Shown here: piece by piece, positions 33,826 to 42,152 of the stretch
Position numbering within the stretch: the first letter of the stretch is position 1
Layout of the letters: every line of letters begins with the position of its first letter
Assembly: GCA_946626605.1 (NCBI GenBank)
Contig: CAMOUL010000003.1
Location: 116,430 to 180,429, forward strand
Length of the DNA: 64,000 nucleotides
Reading direction: 5' to 3'
DNA from: an uncultured Bacteroidales bacterium
Lineage (GTDB): Bacteria > Bacteroidota > Bacteroidia > Bacteroidales > Paludibacteraceae
Translations under genes and position numbers: made by a program
The notes under the pieces: model-generated
Told to the model about the DNA's origin: nothing
The model's database searches: none
What the model saw: only the letters and a program-made list of their open reading frames with translations

Positions 33826-34731
33826 ATGAAGAGTTCGATAAAATATATTCTGATTATAGTCCTTTGCACGTTGTCCTTTTGCCCGTTAAGAGCACAACTC
33901 TTATATGAAGTAAGCGGAAACAATGCTAAGCAGAAATCGTATATTCTGGCCATTAATCGCTTGGTACCGATGCAGTTTCTGGATACCATTCCGAACGTGT
34001 TTAGATGCTTCGGAAACTGCGATAAGGTCATTACGGAATTCGCGATGCAAGACTATGAAGCCCTTTCGGCACTGCGGCAGGCAGCCGTATTACCGGATTC
34101 GGTCAAACTGAGTAATTTCTACACGGAGAGCGAGTATGAATATATCGATAACAGTTTGCGTATCAATTTAGGCATGGGTTTAGACCGGTTATGTCGCATG
34201 AAACCCTCGTACCTGACAGAAATGTTTCGCACCGAGTTGATGAAGCAATGGTTACAATACGATGAACAGCAATCCATGGAGAGTTTCTTTGAACTGGTAG
34301 CTGCGGAGCGCAACATGCCTGTGATCGGTTTGGATAAGATAGGCGAGACGATGTATATGCTCTTCGACCGAGAACCCTTTCATTGGCAATGTCAGGAGCT
34401 GCTGAAAGTGATACAATATCCGGAGAATGAAGTGAAACAGGAACGTGCGATTAAAGCCATGTATCTGGACGGTCGACTGAGCGATATTGCGTATCAGGTG
34501 AAGGGACCGGATAACACCAGTTCTATTTCCTTCTCGGATTATAAAGTCTATTGTCAGCGAAACCAACAATGGGTGAAACGCCTTAAACCGTATCTGACGG
34601 AAGGAGCCGCGTTTATCACGCTTAATGCCATCTATTTAGGGGGAGAAGAAGGATTATTGGAGCAGTTACGAGCAGCAGGCTATCGGGTGCGTCCCGTGAA
34701 TAGAGGGCTGAAGTTGCAATTAAAGAATTAA
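33826..34731 (+). CDS. TraB/GumN-like exported protein with degenerate catalytic motifs
   Basis: A 301-residue protein with a signal peptide (ILIIVLCTLSFCPLRAQ). Overall it follows the TraB/GumN (TIKI-like) fold: a start LLYEVSGNNAKQKSYILAIN, QFLDTIPNVF, VIGLDKIGETMYMLF, and an end AAFITLNAIYLGGEEGLLEQLR. Family members normally carry GTHH and GALHLPG motifs whose His residues are thought to bind metal. Here they read AINR and NAIYLGG, so both His positions are lost. It may be a non-catalytic derivative. It lies in a run of four exported-protein genes with 2-8 bp spacing. Confidence 0.7.
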   Translation: MKSSIKYILIIVLCTLSFCPLRAQLLYEVSGNNAKQKSYILAINRLVPMQFLDTIPNVFRCFGNCDKVITEFAMQDYEALSALRQAAVLPDSVKLSNFYTESEYEYIDNSLRINLGMGLDRLCRMKPSYLTEMFRTELMKQWLQYDEQQSMESFFELVAAERNMPVIGLDKIGETMYMLFDREPFHWQCQELLKVIQYPENEVKQERAIKAMYLDGRLSDIAYQVKGPDNTSSISFSDYKVYCQRNQQWVKRLKPYLTEGAAFITLNAIYLGGEEGLLEQLRAAGYRVRPVNRGLKLQLKN

Positions 34732-34738
34732 CATAGAT

Positions 34739-35302
34739 ATGAAAAAAGTATTTTCTGTATTCGTAGCCTTAGTATTGGCTACCACAATGAGTATCAACGC
34801 TGCGGAACGCGGCAAGTTCATTCACGTGGATAACTCGGCGAACAAAGATCTCAAGCCGCAGTTAGCTTTCTGTCAAGAGCATAAGGACGGACAAGACATC
34901 ACGTCCCTACTCCTTTGGACCGTACAGCCGAACACGTATCATGAGTTCAACGATGAGGCCCGTCTGCTGATCGCTTTTGCGGATGGACTTAAAGTGCGTC
35001 TGAATCGTATCGGTGGCTCGGAAGAGAAGCGCGAGACATACACCAAGAAAGCCGGTACTGCGACGATCAAGTACTACAAGACTATCACGGCCTATGAGAT
35101 GGATCCGGAAGTGCTGGAGAGACTCAAAAACGGTATTGCCATCACCAAAATACGTGTGGTTTTCAAGGAGAACGATGTTCGCAACTATGAAATCGCCGAG
35201 GGTTATCAGGCACGTATGGCATCCGACTTGTTGAAATCGTATCTGGAGGCCAGCCAAAAGAACAAAAAAGCGAATGGTGATTTGAGTGATGAGGATTTTT
35301 AA
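34739..35302 (+). CDS. Hypothetical exported protein
   Basis: A 187-residue protein with a signal peptide (MKKVFSVFVALVLATTMSINA). The mature part has alternating strands (TSLLLWTVQPNTYHEF, EARLLIAFADGLKVRL) and ends in a Lys/Asn-rich tail (KNKKANGDLSDEDF). I do not recognise a family. It overlaps the downstream amidase gene by 14 bp (17 if a GTG start is used) and follows the TraB-like gene by 7 bp, so it is probably part of the same envelope operon. Confidence 0.7.
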   Translation: MKKVFSVFVALVLATTMSINAAERGKFIHVDNSANKDLKPQLAFCQEHKDGQDITSLLLWTVQPNTYHEFNDEARLLIAFADGLKVRLNRIGGSEEKRETYTKKAGTATIKYYKTITAYEMDPEVLERLKNGIAITKIRVVFKENDVRNYEIAEGYQARMASDLLKSYLEASQKNKKANGDLSDEDF

Positions 35303-37532
35303 GAGTATATTCGTCCTTGCTCTTTGTTCCTTGTTCGTTCTTCCGGCCAAGGCACAAATCGGTATGCGCGAGTTAGGGGACTCCTTGACGGTTTGGACAG
35401 GTTTCTCCCCCGTCTGGTCTCCGGCTGTGCAGATAAAGAACCTGCGTGTGAACGGCAATAATGTCACCGTACGCACCAATAGTGTCTTACGTGATGTGCG
35501 CTGGACACCGGAAAACGTAGCACAGCTGAAGCTAAAAGTGAGTCAGTGGGTGTTGGGACACGAGAAAGGGAAAGTGACTATTCAGGCGCTGAATACCAAT
35601 ATCGATGACCTCATCACAGACTGTGCCAGAAAGAGCAAACCCGCCTTGAATCAGAATTGCGACCTGACGGATCGCAATATCGCCTTGTATCCAAGTCATG
35701 GTCTCTATTATAATAGAGACCGCGGAGAATGGATTTGGCAAAGAGCTACGCTATGGACGACCGTAGAAGACCTGTATAGCCAGGAATACGTACGGTTGAT
35801 TAAGAAGATGTTAGAGAATGCCGGCGCAACAATTTATATGCCGCGTGCGGGACTTGAGCAACAGACGCTCGGTGTATCCGGGATGCCCGAATGGACCGAA
35901 GGTGCTCGCTACTGGGTGAAGGCACAGGGAGCCGACTCAGCCATATGGAATTTATACGACGGAGACGAGTATAAAGACGACCTGAAATGTCGTGCGATGT
36001 GGGTGAACGCACTGGATGTACCGGTGGACCTCTGTCTTGCTTTTCATACCGACGGACAAGATAGTGGAAATGACTCAACCATCATTGGTACATTGGTGAT
36101 TTATACTGCTAAAGACGATGAAGGCAAGACCACTTTGCGCAATGGTAAAGACCGCGAACACACCAACCGCAACTTAGCGGATTGGATACAGACGCAAATT
36201 GTTTCGGACCTGCGCACAATAGCTCCGGAGTGGACCAGACGTCAACTCAAAGAAGCGAATTACTGTGAGACCCGTGTGCCGGTAGTTCCGAGTCTGATCT
36301 TGGAGTTGCTGAGTCATAAAAACATGGCGGATATGAAGTACGGTTTGGATCCTACTTTCCGCTTCACGGCTGCTCGCGCAGTATATAAAGGCATCTTGCG
36401 CTATCTGAACGGAGCGAACGCCATTGTGCAGCCCTTGCCGGTACAGGAACTGGGTATTGATCCGAACGGAGTGCTGCAATGGGTTCCGACCGAAGACGCT
36501 TTAGAGGCCAATGCAACGCCCACTTATTATATGGTATATACGCAAGCGGATGAAGGCGAATGGGATATTCAGCAAGTGGAGAAAACAACTCAATTGCAGG
36601 TGGATCTTAAGCCGGGCGTACGGTATAACTTCTACGTAGTAGCCGGTAATGACGGAGGTCTCAGTTTTCCAAGTCCTATCATCAGTGCGTATCGCAGTGA
36701 ACGGGAAGAGGTGCCGTTGGCTCTGATCGTCGATGGGTTTAGCGACAGTTATGGTCCTGAATGGTTTGCCGACAGCACCTATGCCGGTATTATGCCGGGC
36801 AGTTATGCGTGTGAAAACGGCTTCAGCTGCGCGTATATCGGTGAGCAATGGGACTTCACTCGCAGCCATGAATGGCTCAATGACGATAACTGCGGTTGGG
36901 GTGCTTGTTACAGAGACCACGCGGGTCAATTGACGATCGGCAACACACACGATTGGTGTGCTCGACACGGCTATGCGCTGCGTAAAATGCGTATCTCGTA
37001 TGTATCCTGTACGGCCGGCATGTTGGTGAATTATTCATCGCAACTACCCCAATTCCAATTGGTCGATTTTGTATGTGGCAGACAGCGTCAGCCACTCGAA
37101 GAAGCCCACTATGCCCTGCTGACAGAGTATCTGACGAAGGGTGGAAAACTATTGCTGAGTACGGATCATTTTAGTGCCATTGATGCGCAATGGGCTAAGG
37201 AAAATCTGCATGCAGCCTACTATGCGGCGAAAGCGACACGCAGCGGAAGAGTCTCTTCTCCGAGGCATCGTTTGTACCAATTGATTTTGGAGCCCAATGA
37301 AGAACAAATCTTCACATGTACGCCCGAAGGTCTCAAAACAATCGATACAACCGCCATTCGCATGGCTACATACGAAGATATGCGTTGCGGCGCATCTGTG
37401 GGGTATAGAGGTCAAAAGAGTAAGACTTTGGTTTATGGTTTCCCCTTAGAGGCCGTACAAGACTTTGAAAAAATTTATAAACATTCCATTGAATGGTTAA
37501 TCTATGAAGAAAAAGAATCTTCCGATTTTTGA
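35289..37532 (+). CDS. N-acetylmuramoyl-L-alanine amidase with fibronectin III-like and C-terminal domains
   Basis: Periplasmic cell-wall hydrolase that cuts the amide bond between MurNAc and the stem peptide. After a signal peptide (MRIFKSIFVLALCSLFVLPAKAQ), an amidase_3 domain shows zinc and catalytic positions in ALYPSHGLYY, LCLAFHTDGQD and VVPSLILELLSHKN. A fibronectin III-like unit (about 400-470, YYMVYTQADEGEW) and a 270-residue C-terminal domain of unknown type follow (LIVDGFSDSYGPEWF). ATG at 35289 is preferred over GTG at 35286. It overlaps rlmD by 29 bp. Confidence 0.85.
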   Translation: MRIFKSIFVLALCSLFVLPAKAQIGMRELGDSLTVWTGFSPVWSPAVQIKNLRVNGNNVTVRTNSVLRDVRWTPENVAQLKLKVSQWVLGHEKGKVTIQALNTNIDDLITDCARKSKPALNQNCDLTDRNIALYPSHGLYYNRDRGEWIWQRATLWTTVEDLYSQEYVRLIKKMLENAGATIYMPRAGLEQQTLGVSGMPEWTEGARYWVKAQGADSAIWNLYDGDEYKDDLKCRAMWVNALDVPVDLCLAFHTDGQDSGNDSTIIGTLVIYTAKDDEGKTTLRNGKDREHTNRNLADWIQTQIVSDLRTIAPEWTRRQLKEANYCETRVPVVPSLILELLSHKNMADMKYGLDPTFRFTAARAVYKGILRYLNGANAIVQPLPVQELGIDPNGVLQWVPTEDALEANATPTYYMVYTQADEGEWDIQQVEKTTQLQVDLKPGVRYNFYVVAGNDGGLSFPSPIISAYRSEREEVPLALIVDGFSDSYGPEWFADSTYAGIMPGSYACENGFSCAYIGEQWDFTRSHEWLNDDNCGWGACYRDHAGQLTIGNTHDWCARHGYALRKMRISYVSCTAGMLVNYSSQLPQFQLVDFVCGRQRQPLEEAHYALLTEYLTKGGKLLLSTDHFSAIDAQWAKENLHAAYYAAKATRSGRVSSPRHRLYQLILEPNEEQIFTCTPEGLKTIDTTAIRMATYEDMRCGASVGYRGQKSKTLVYGFPLEAVQDFEKIYKHSIEWLIYEEKESSDF

Positions 37533-38925
37533 GCATATTGAGATTACCGGAGTAGCCGCAGAAGGAAAGGCACTGGTGCGTATCAATGATATCGTTACGT
37601 TTGTGCCGAATTGTGTTCCCGGAGATATTGTGGACCTGCAGATCACGAAGAAGAAACACTCCTTCATGGAGGCAAAAGTGCTTCGTCTGGTACAACCCAG
37701 TAAGGTGCGCTGCGCTGCTCGTTGTGCGCATTTCGGTGTATGCGGCGGATGTAAATGGCAGATTTTGCCGTACGAGGAGCAGTTGAAATACAAACAACAG
37801 CAAATTGTAGATAACCTCACGCGTATCGGAAAAATTGAACTGCCTGAGATCAGTCCTATTCTGGGTTCGAAGCATATTTACGAATATCGCAATAAGTTAG
37901 AATTCACCTGTGCCGACCGGAAGTGGTTTCCATGGGAAGTCATTGAGGCTGCAGGAGGATTAGATAAGGTAGACAGCAGTTTCGGACTTGGTTTTCACAT
38001 TCCGAATTGTTTTGACAAAGTGCTGGACATCGAGGAGTGTCATTTAATGCCGGATATCAATAACCGCATTCGAAACGGGGTGCGGGAATTTGCGCGTACG
38101 CACGGGCTGACATTCTATAATGAACACACGCATGAGGGACAAGTAAGGACGTTGATCTTAAGAAACAACCACAAAGGAGAATTGATGCTTATTGTCGCCT
38201 TTGGCGAGCCGGTAACAGACGCATGTATGGAATTGCTGGAGTGGTTACATCAAGAGTTCTCTGAGATTATCTCCCTACTCTATGTGGAGAATACGAAGTT
38301 CAATGATACGATCGGAGACTTGGATGTGAAGGTGTATTTCGGTCAGGACCATATCATGGAAGAGATGGAGGGTTTGCAGTTCAAAGTGGGTCCCAAATCC
38401 TTCTACCAGACCAATACGGAACAAGCCTATGAGTTGTATAAAGTCGCACGCGAGTTTGCCGAATTGACCGGAAAGGAATTGGCGTACGATTTATATACCG
38501 GAACAGGTACTATTGCGAACTTCGTAGCCCGTCAAGCGCGACAAGTGATCGGTATTGAGTATGTGCCCGAAGCGATCGAAGACGCGAAAGTGAATTCTGC
38601 CATCAATGGCATTGAAAACACGTTGTTCTTTGCCGGCGATATGAAGGATATCCTCAATGAGAACTTTGTGGCGCAGTATGGAAGACCGGATGTGATTATC
38701 ACGGATCCACCTCGTGCCGGTATGCATGAGGACGTAGTGAATGTGATTCTCGATGCGGAGCCGAAACGCATCGTATATGTGAGTTGTAACCCGGCTACGC
38801 AGGCAAGAGACCTGCAATTGCTGGACGCCAAATATCGTGTAACCAAAGTACAACCCGTAGATATGTTTCCGCACACCCAGCACGTAGAAAATGTGGTGCA
38901 ATTGGAGTTAAAAACGAAAAATTAA
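37504..38925 (+). CDS. rlmD: 23S rRNA (uracil-5-)-methyltransferase RlmD/RumA type
   Basis: Methylates uridine in 23S rRNA (U1939 in E. coli). A TRAM domain (about 8-65) precedes the [4Fe-4S] cysteines in RCAARCAHFGVCGGCKW. The SAM site is YDLYTGTGTIANFVA; the catalytic nucleophile is in VYVSCNPATQARDL and the general base region in ITDPPRAGMH. Length 473. Other uracil-5 methyltransferases of this COG act on other uridines, so the exact target is inferred. Begins inside the amidase 3' end. Confidence 0.9.
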   Translation: MKKKNLPIFEHIEITGVAAEGKALVRINDIVTFVPNCVPGDIVDLQITKKKHSFMEAKVLRLVQPSKVRCAARCAHFGVCGGCKWQILPYEEQLKYKQQQIVDNLTRIGKIELPEISPILGSKHIYEYRNKLEFTCADRKWFPWEVIEAAGGLDKVDSSFGLGFHIPNCFDKVLDIEECHLMPDINNRIRNGVREFARTHGLTFYNEHTHEGQVRTLILRNNHKGELMLIVAFGEPVTDACMELLEWLHQEFSEIISLLYVENTKFNDTIGDLDVKVYFGQDHIMEEMEGLQFKVGPKSFYQTNTEQAYELYKVAREFAELTGKELAYDLYTGTGTIANFVARQARQVIGIEYVPEAIEDAKVNSAINGIENTLFFAGDMKDILNENFVAQYGRPDVIITDPPRAGMHEDVVNVILDAEPKRIVYVSCNPATQARDLQLLDAKYRVTKVQPVDMFPHTQHVENVVQLELKTKN

Positions 38926-38936
38926 GGAATCCCGAT

Positions 38937-40337
38937 ATGCTGAAATTATTAATCCTACTTAATGTGTTTTTTGTCTCGTTCACCGATAAGCCGGAGAAGA
39001 GTGCGGCGGCCTTGTCCCCGCGTGCTGTAGAGCAACGTGCGAAATGGGATATTCCTACGGATGCGATGGATTATCCGGTAGCGCACTTGTATGTAGATAG
39101 TCTGCGCCGCATGGGAGCGAAGGTATTTCATACCAGTCGTTGGTTTAATGGGGCGACAGTTGAGATGTCGGATGAGTTGGCATCGAAAGTGCAGGCTTTG
39201 GATTTTGTTGACGCGGTAGAAATGACGCGGGATAATAGTGAATCGCTTTATGCTTCCAAACGCCGGGTAATTACACGTGAAGAAACCTCAGACGACCCGG
39301 GAATAATTACGGAACAGCAGTTAGGTCTTTATAATCTTCTGCCCTTGCATGAAGCGGGTTTTGAAGGAGAAGGTATCCTTATGGCTGTTTGCGATGGAGG
39401 TTTTTATAATGCCAATATCCTTACCTGTTTTCGTCAGGAGCAAGAATTGGGTCATTTTGACTTTACGGACGATGCAGTGGACATTTATGGCCATACAGGT
39501 ACGCACGGAACAGAGTGCTTGAGTACGATCTCCGGTAGCACGACCATTTATAAAGGAGCAGCCACCAAGGCGAATTATTATTTGATGCGTTCCGAAGAAA
39601 GCAAAACAGAGAGTCCTAAAGAGATGGATAACTTGGTAGTTGCTTTGGAGACAGCGGATTCGTTAGGCGTCAATGTATTCTCCGTTTCGTTGGGATATGC
39701 CTACTTTGACAATGATAAATGGTCGCTGAACAAAAACACCGACTTAGACGGCAAAACAACCCGTGTGAGTCGTGCTGCGACTATCGCAGCCCGTAAAGGC
39801 ATGTTGGTTTGCGTAGCAGCCGGCAATGAGGGAGACAATGCATGGCGAACCATTTCAGTCCCTGCGGATGCCGATAGTATTCTGACCGTGGGAGCTGTTA
39901 GTACATGGGGAGAGATAGGAAATTTCTCCAGTTATGGACCATCCTCCGACGGACGTATCAAACCTGAGGTTTGTGCTGTAGGCGTATGGACGCAACTGAT
40001 TAATCCGGGTGGAAATATAGTCACATCCAACGGTACTAGTTTTGCAACTCCGCTTTTGGCGGGTTTGGCCGCCTCCTTATGGTCCGCTTTGCCCGACGAG
40101 AACGCTATGCAGATTCGAAGCCGTATCATTCGTTCGGCGGATCGCTATCTGAATCCGGATACCCAGCAATACGGCTATGGTATTCCGAACGCATGGAAAG
40201 CCTATACAATGGGACCGGAAGGAATAGAAGACGTTCAAACGGAAACAAACAGTTGTCAAAAGATCTTAAGGAACGGGCAAATAATCATCCTGCGAAACGG
40301 TATTAAATATACGATTTCCGGACAACGCGTGCGGTAA
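38937..40337 (+). CDS. S8 subtilisin-like protease with probable T9SS C-terminal signal
   Basis: A 466-residue exported serine protease. A signal sequence and inhibitor-like prodomain (residues 1-105, with FNGATVEMSDELASKVQAL) precede the catalytic domain: Asp in LMAVCDGGFY, His in GTHGTECLSTISG, Asn in CVAAGNEGDN and Ser in SNGTSFATPLLAGLAA. The last 25 residues (RNGQIIILRNGIKYTISGQR...) resemble the C-terminal sorting tail of T9SS cargo in Bacteroidales. All catalytic residues are present. The gene follows rlmD by 11 bp. Confidence 0.88.
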   Translation: MLKLLILLNVFFVSFTDKPEKSAAALSPRAVEQRAKWDIPTDAMDYPVAHLYVDSLRRMGAKVFHTSRWFNGATVEMSDELASKVQALDFVDAVEMTRDNSESLYASKRRVITREETSDDPGIITEQQLGLYNLLPLHEAGFEGEGILMAVCDGGFYNANILTCFRQEQELGHFDFTDDAVDIYGHTGTHGTECLSTISGSTTIYKGAATKANYYLMRSEESKTESPKEMDNLVVALETADSLGVNVFSVSLGYAYFDNDKWSLNKNTDLDGKTTRVSRAATIAARKGMLVCVAAGNEGDNAWRTISVPADADSILTVGAVSTWGEIGNFSSYGPSSDGRIKPEVCAVGVWTQLINPGGNIVTSNGTSFATPLLAGLAASLWSALPDENAMQIRSRIIRSADRYLNPDTQQYGYGIPNAWKAYTMGPEGIEDVQTETNSCQKILRNGQIIILRNGIKYTISGQRVR

Positions 40338-40343
40338 GGGCAC

Positions 40344-40447
40344 AAAAAAGGCAGGCTAACTACATCGCACCGCTACAACCTCGTACCCTTGCTACGGTCA
40401 AGTCCTGGGGGAGTTCGGAGGGAGCTGGTCGTATAGCACCTGCCTAT
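40344..40447 (-). ncRNA. ffs: Signal recognition particle RNA, small bacterial type
   Basis: The RNA component of SRP, pairing with Ffh for co-translational targeting. On the minus strand the ends pair (AGGCAGG with CCUGCCU) and a U6 run at 40344-40349 forms the terminator. The conserved domain IV reads CCCCCAGG ... AGCAAGGGUA, the symmetric and asymmetric loops bound by Ffh. The apical loop appears as UUGACC closed by AC/GU instead of a GGAA tetraloop. A full promoter lies at 40471-40502, so the primary transcript may start near 40465 and be trimmed. Confidence 0.85.
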
Positions 40448-40470
40448 ACTTTGCTTTTCAAAAGCGGGTG

Positions 40471-40502
40471 CAAAATTACAACAATTTTCTGACATACGCA
40501 AA
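40471..40502 (-). promoter_or_regulatory. Promoter for SRP RNA
   Basis: Minus-strand TAATTTTG (40471-40478), 20 nt, TTTG (40499-40502), followed by GCACCCGC. Confidence 0.75.
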
Positions 40503-40518
40503 TAAAATTGCAAAAAAA

Positions 40519-41916
40519 TTGCTAAATGACTTCATTATAGGACGTATTAAGGCTGAATTGCCCTTCGAACCCAACGCAGAGAAAGAAGAATTATTGAAAG
40601 CGTTGGGGGCGTTTTTGGTGAGTCGAGACGAGCGCAAAGCGTTTATCTTGCGAGGCTATGCAGGTACAGGTAAGACGAGTGTCATCAGTGCCTTGGTACG
40701 GGCGATGAAACAGCTCAAGCAACCGACGGTTTTATTAGCGCCTACAGGTCGAGCGGCGAAGGTATTCAGTAGATATTCTGGAACGCAGGCATATACGATT
40801 CATAAGAAGATCTATCGTCAAACGCAATTGGGCAAAGAGTCCTTTACACTCGGCGATAATCTGCATAGAGGAGCCCTTTTCATCATAGATGAAGCCTCTA
40901 TGCTTTCGGGTCAACGGGATAATTCCACTTTTGGTAGCGGTTGTTTGTTAGATGACCTGGTTCGATACGTGTATAGCGGATCTAACTGTTCGTTGTTACT
41001 TGTGGGAGACGATGCGCAGTTACCGCCTGTAGGAAGCACGCTGAGTCCTGCCCTTGATGCGGATTTTATGAGGGGTTACGGGTTACAGGTTACAAGTTAC
41101 CAATTAACTGCTGTAGCACGGCAGGCTTTGGATAGCGGCATCCTAAGCGAAGCGACGCGTCTGAGGGAATTGCTGAATTCTCAGAATACTCACAATATTC
41201 AGATTATTCCGAATGGCATTGATATTATCCACGTTCCGGGTGAACAAGTGATCGAGCAGTTAGAGAGCAGTTGGCGGGAAGTGGGAGCAGAAGAGACGCT
41301 GATTATTGCACGCAGCAATAAGATGACTAATATGTATAACGGAGGTGTGCGGGCGAGAGTGCTGTGGAAAGAAGATGATTTGTCGAATGGTGACCGTCTT
41401 ATGGTGACCAAAAACAATTATTTCTGGGCAGAGGAGTATGAGGACTTGGAGTTTATCGCCAATGGCGATATGTTCGAGATCGAACGCCTAACCAACCGGC
41501 ATGAACTATACGGTTTTCATTTCGCCAAAGCTTCGCTTCGATCGGTGGACTATAACTGGGAAATAGATGCGCTTATATGGTTAGATACGCTGACTACTGA
41601 TAGTCCTGAAGCCAATTATCAATTGCAAAGGGAACTGTTCGCGCGAATTGCAGAAGACTATCCGGAGATACGGAACAAAAAAGAATTGGTCAAAAAGATC
41701 TATGACTCTCCCTATTTCAATGCGTTACAGGTGCGTTTTGCGTATTGCGTGACTTGTCACAAGGCGCAAGGTGGTCAGTGGAAGCATGTATATATCGACA
41801 ACGGATTAGGGGATGAGTGGATTAGCGGCTTAACCGAAGTGGAGCGCCTCGAATACCTTCGTTGGCTATACACGGCCCTTACCCGTTCTTCCGAAAAAAT
41901 CTACCTTTTGCGATAA
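40519..41916 (+). CDS. RecD-like ATP-dependent DNA helicase (SF1)
   Basis: Superfamily 1 helicase. Walker A GYAGTGKTSV, then LLAPTGRAAKV, Walker B FIIDEASML, LLVGDDAQLPPVG and, at the end, CHKAQGGQWKHVYID and RWLYTALTRSSEKIYLL. The reading frame is open back to GTG 40468, but that part overlaps the SRP promoter and is not protein-like; TTG 40519 or a nearby start is more likely, and no ATG is available. The fold matches stand-alone RecD-like/Dda-type helicases of Bacteroidota (about 465 residues). The GYGLQVTSYQLT segment is encoded by GGTTACAGGTTACAAGTTAC, which resembles local spacer repeats. Confidence 0.88.
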   Translation: MLNDFIIGRIKAELPFEPNAEKEELLKALGAFLVSRDERKAFILRGYAGTGKTSVISALVRAMKQLKQPTVLLAPTGRAAKVFSRYSGTQAYTIHKKIYRQTQLGKESFTLGDNLHRGALFIIDEASMLSGQRDNSTFGSGCLLDDLVRYVYSGSNCSLLLVGDDAQLPPVGSTLSPALDADFMRGYGLQVTSYQLTAVARQALDSGILSEATRLRELLNSQNTHNIQIIPNGIDIIHVPGEQVIEQLESSWREVGAEETLIIARSNKMTNMYNGGVRARVLWKEDDLSNGDRLMVTKNNYFWAEEYEDLEFIANGDMFEIERLTNRHELYGFHFAKASLRSVDYNWEIDALIWLDTLTTDSPEANYQLQRELFARIAEDYPEIRNKKELVKKIYDSPYFNALQVRFAYCVTCHKAQGGQWKHVYIDNGLGDEWISGLTEVERLEYLRWLYTALTRSSEKIYLLR

Positions 41917-41974
41917 AATTCCTTAGTGATCAAAGTACGAATTAAAATTGACAACCCGTATTTAGTCCGATTTG

Positions 41975-42018
41975 CCTCTTACTTTCCTCTTACTTTCCTC
42001 TTACTAAAGTCTAATTAG
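41975..42018. repeat. 11-bp-period direct repeats (CCTCTTACTTT)
   Basis: CCTCTTACTTT at 41975 and 41986, CCTCTTACTAA at 41997 and a degenerate AGTCTAATTAG at 42008. It lies 62 bp upstream of the promoter for the 42153 gene and shares the 11-bp period and a YTACT core with the array at 11356. Confidence 0.8.
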
Positions 42019-42079
42019 GGGCTATATGGGCAAAAAATAACACTAATTTGTATAAAGACGATATTTTTTGCTAAAATAC

Positions 42080-42110
42080 TTGCAAATTTAAAAAAATTGT
42101 AGTATCTTTG
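42080..42110 (+). promoter_or_regulatory. Promoter for the 42153 lipoprotein / DUF5723-OmpA pair
   Basis: TTG (42080-42082), 20 nt, TATCTTTG (42103-42110), then CAGCCGAATTGG. Confidence 0.75.
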
Positions 42111-42152
42111 CAGCCGAATTGGTATGTAACAAACAACTCTATTTATAATCGT

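Noticed and set aside
40468..40518. GTG start at 40468 for the RecD-like helicase
   Set aside because: Lies inside the SRP RNA promoter and adds residues without similarity to the family.
41081..41105. Spacer-repeat insertion in the RecD-like helicase gene
   Set aside because: The GGTTAC-type tract encodes residues that fit the expected motif context and length, so insertion is not supported.
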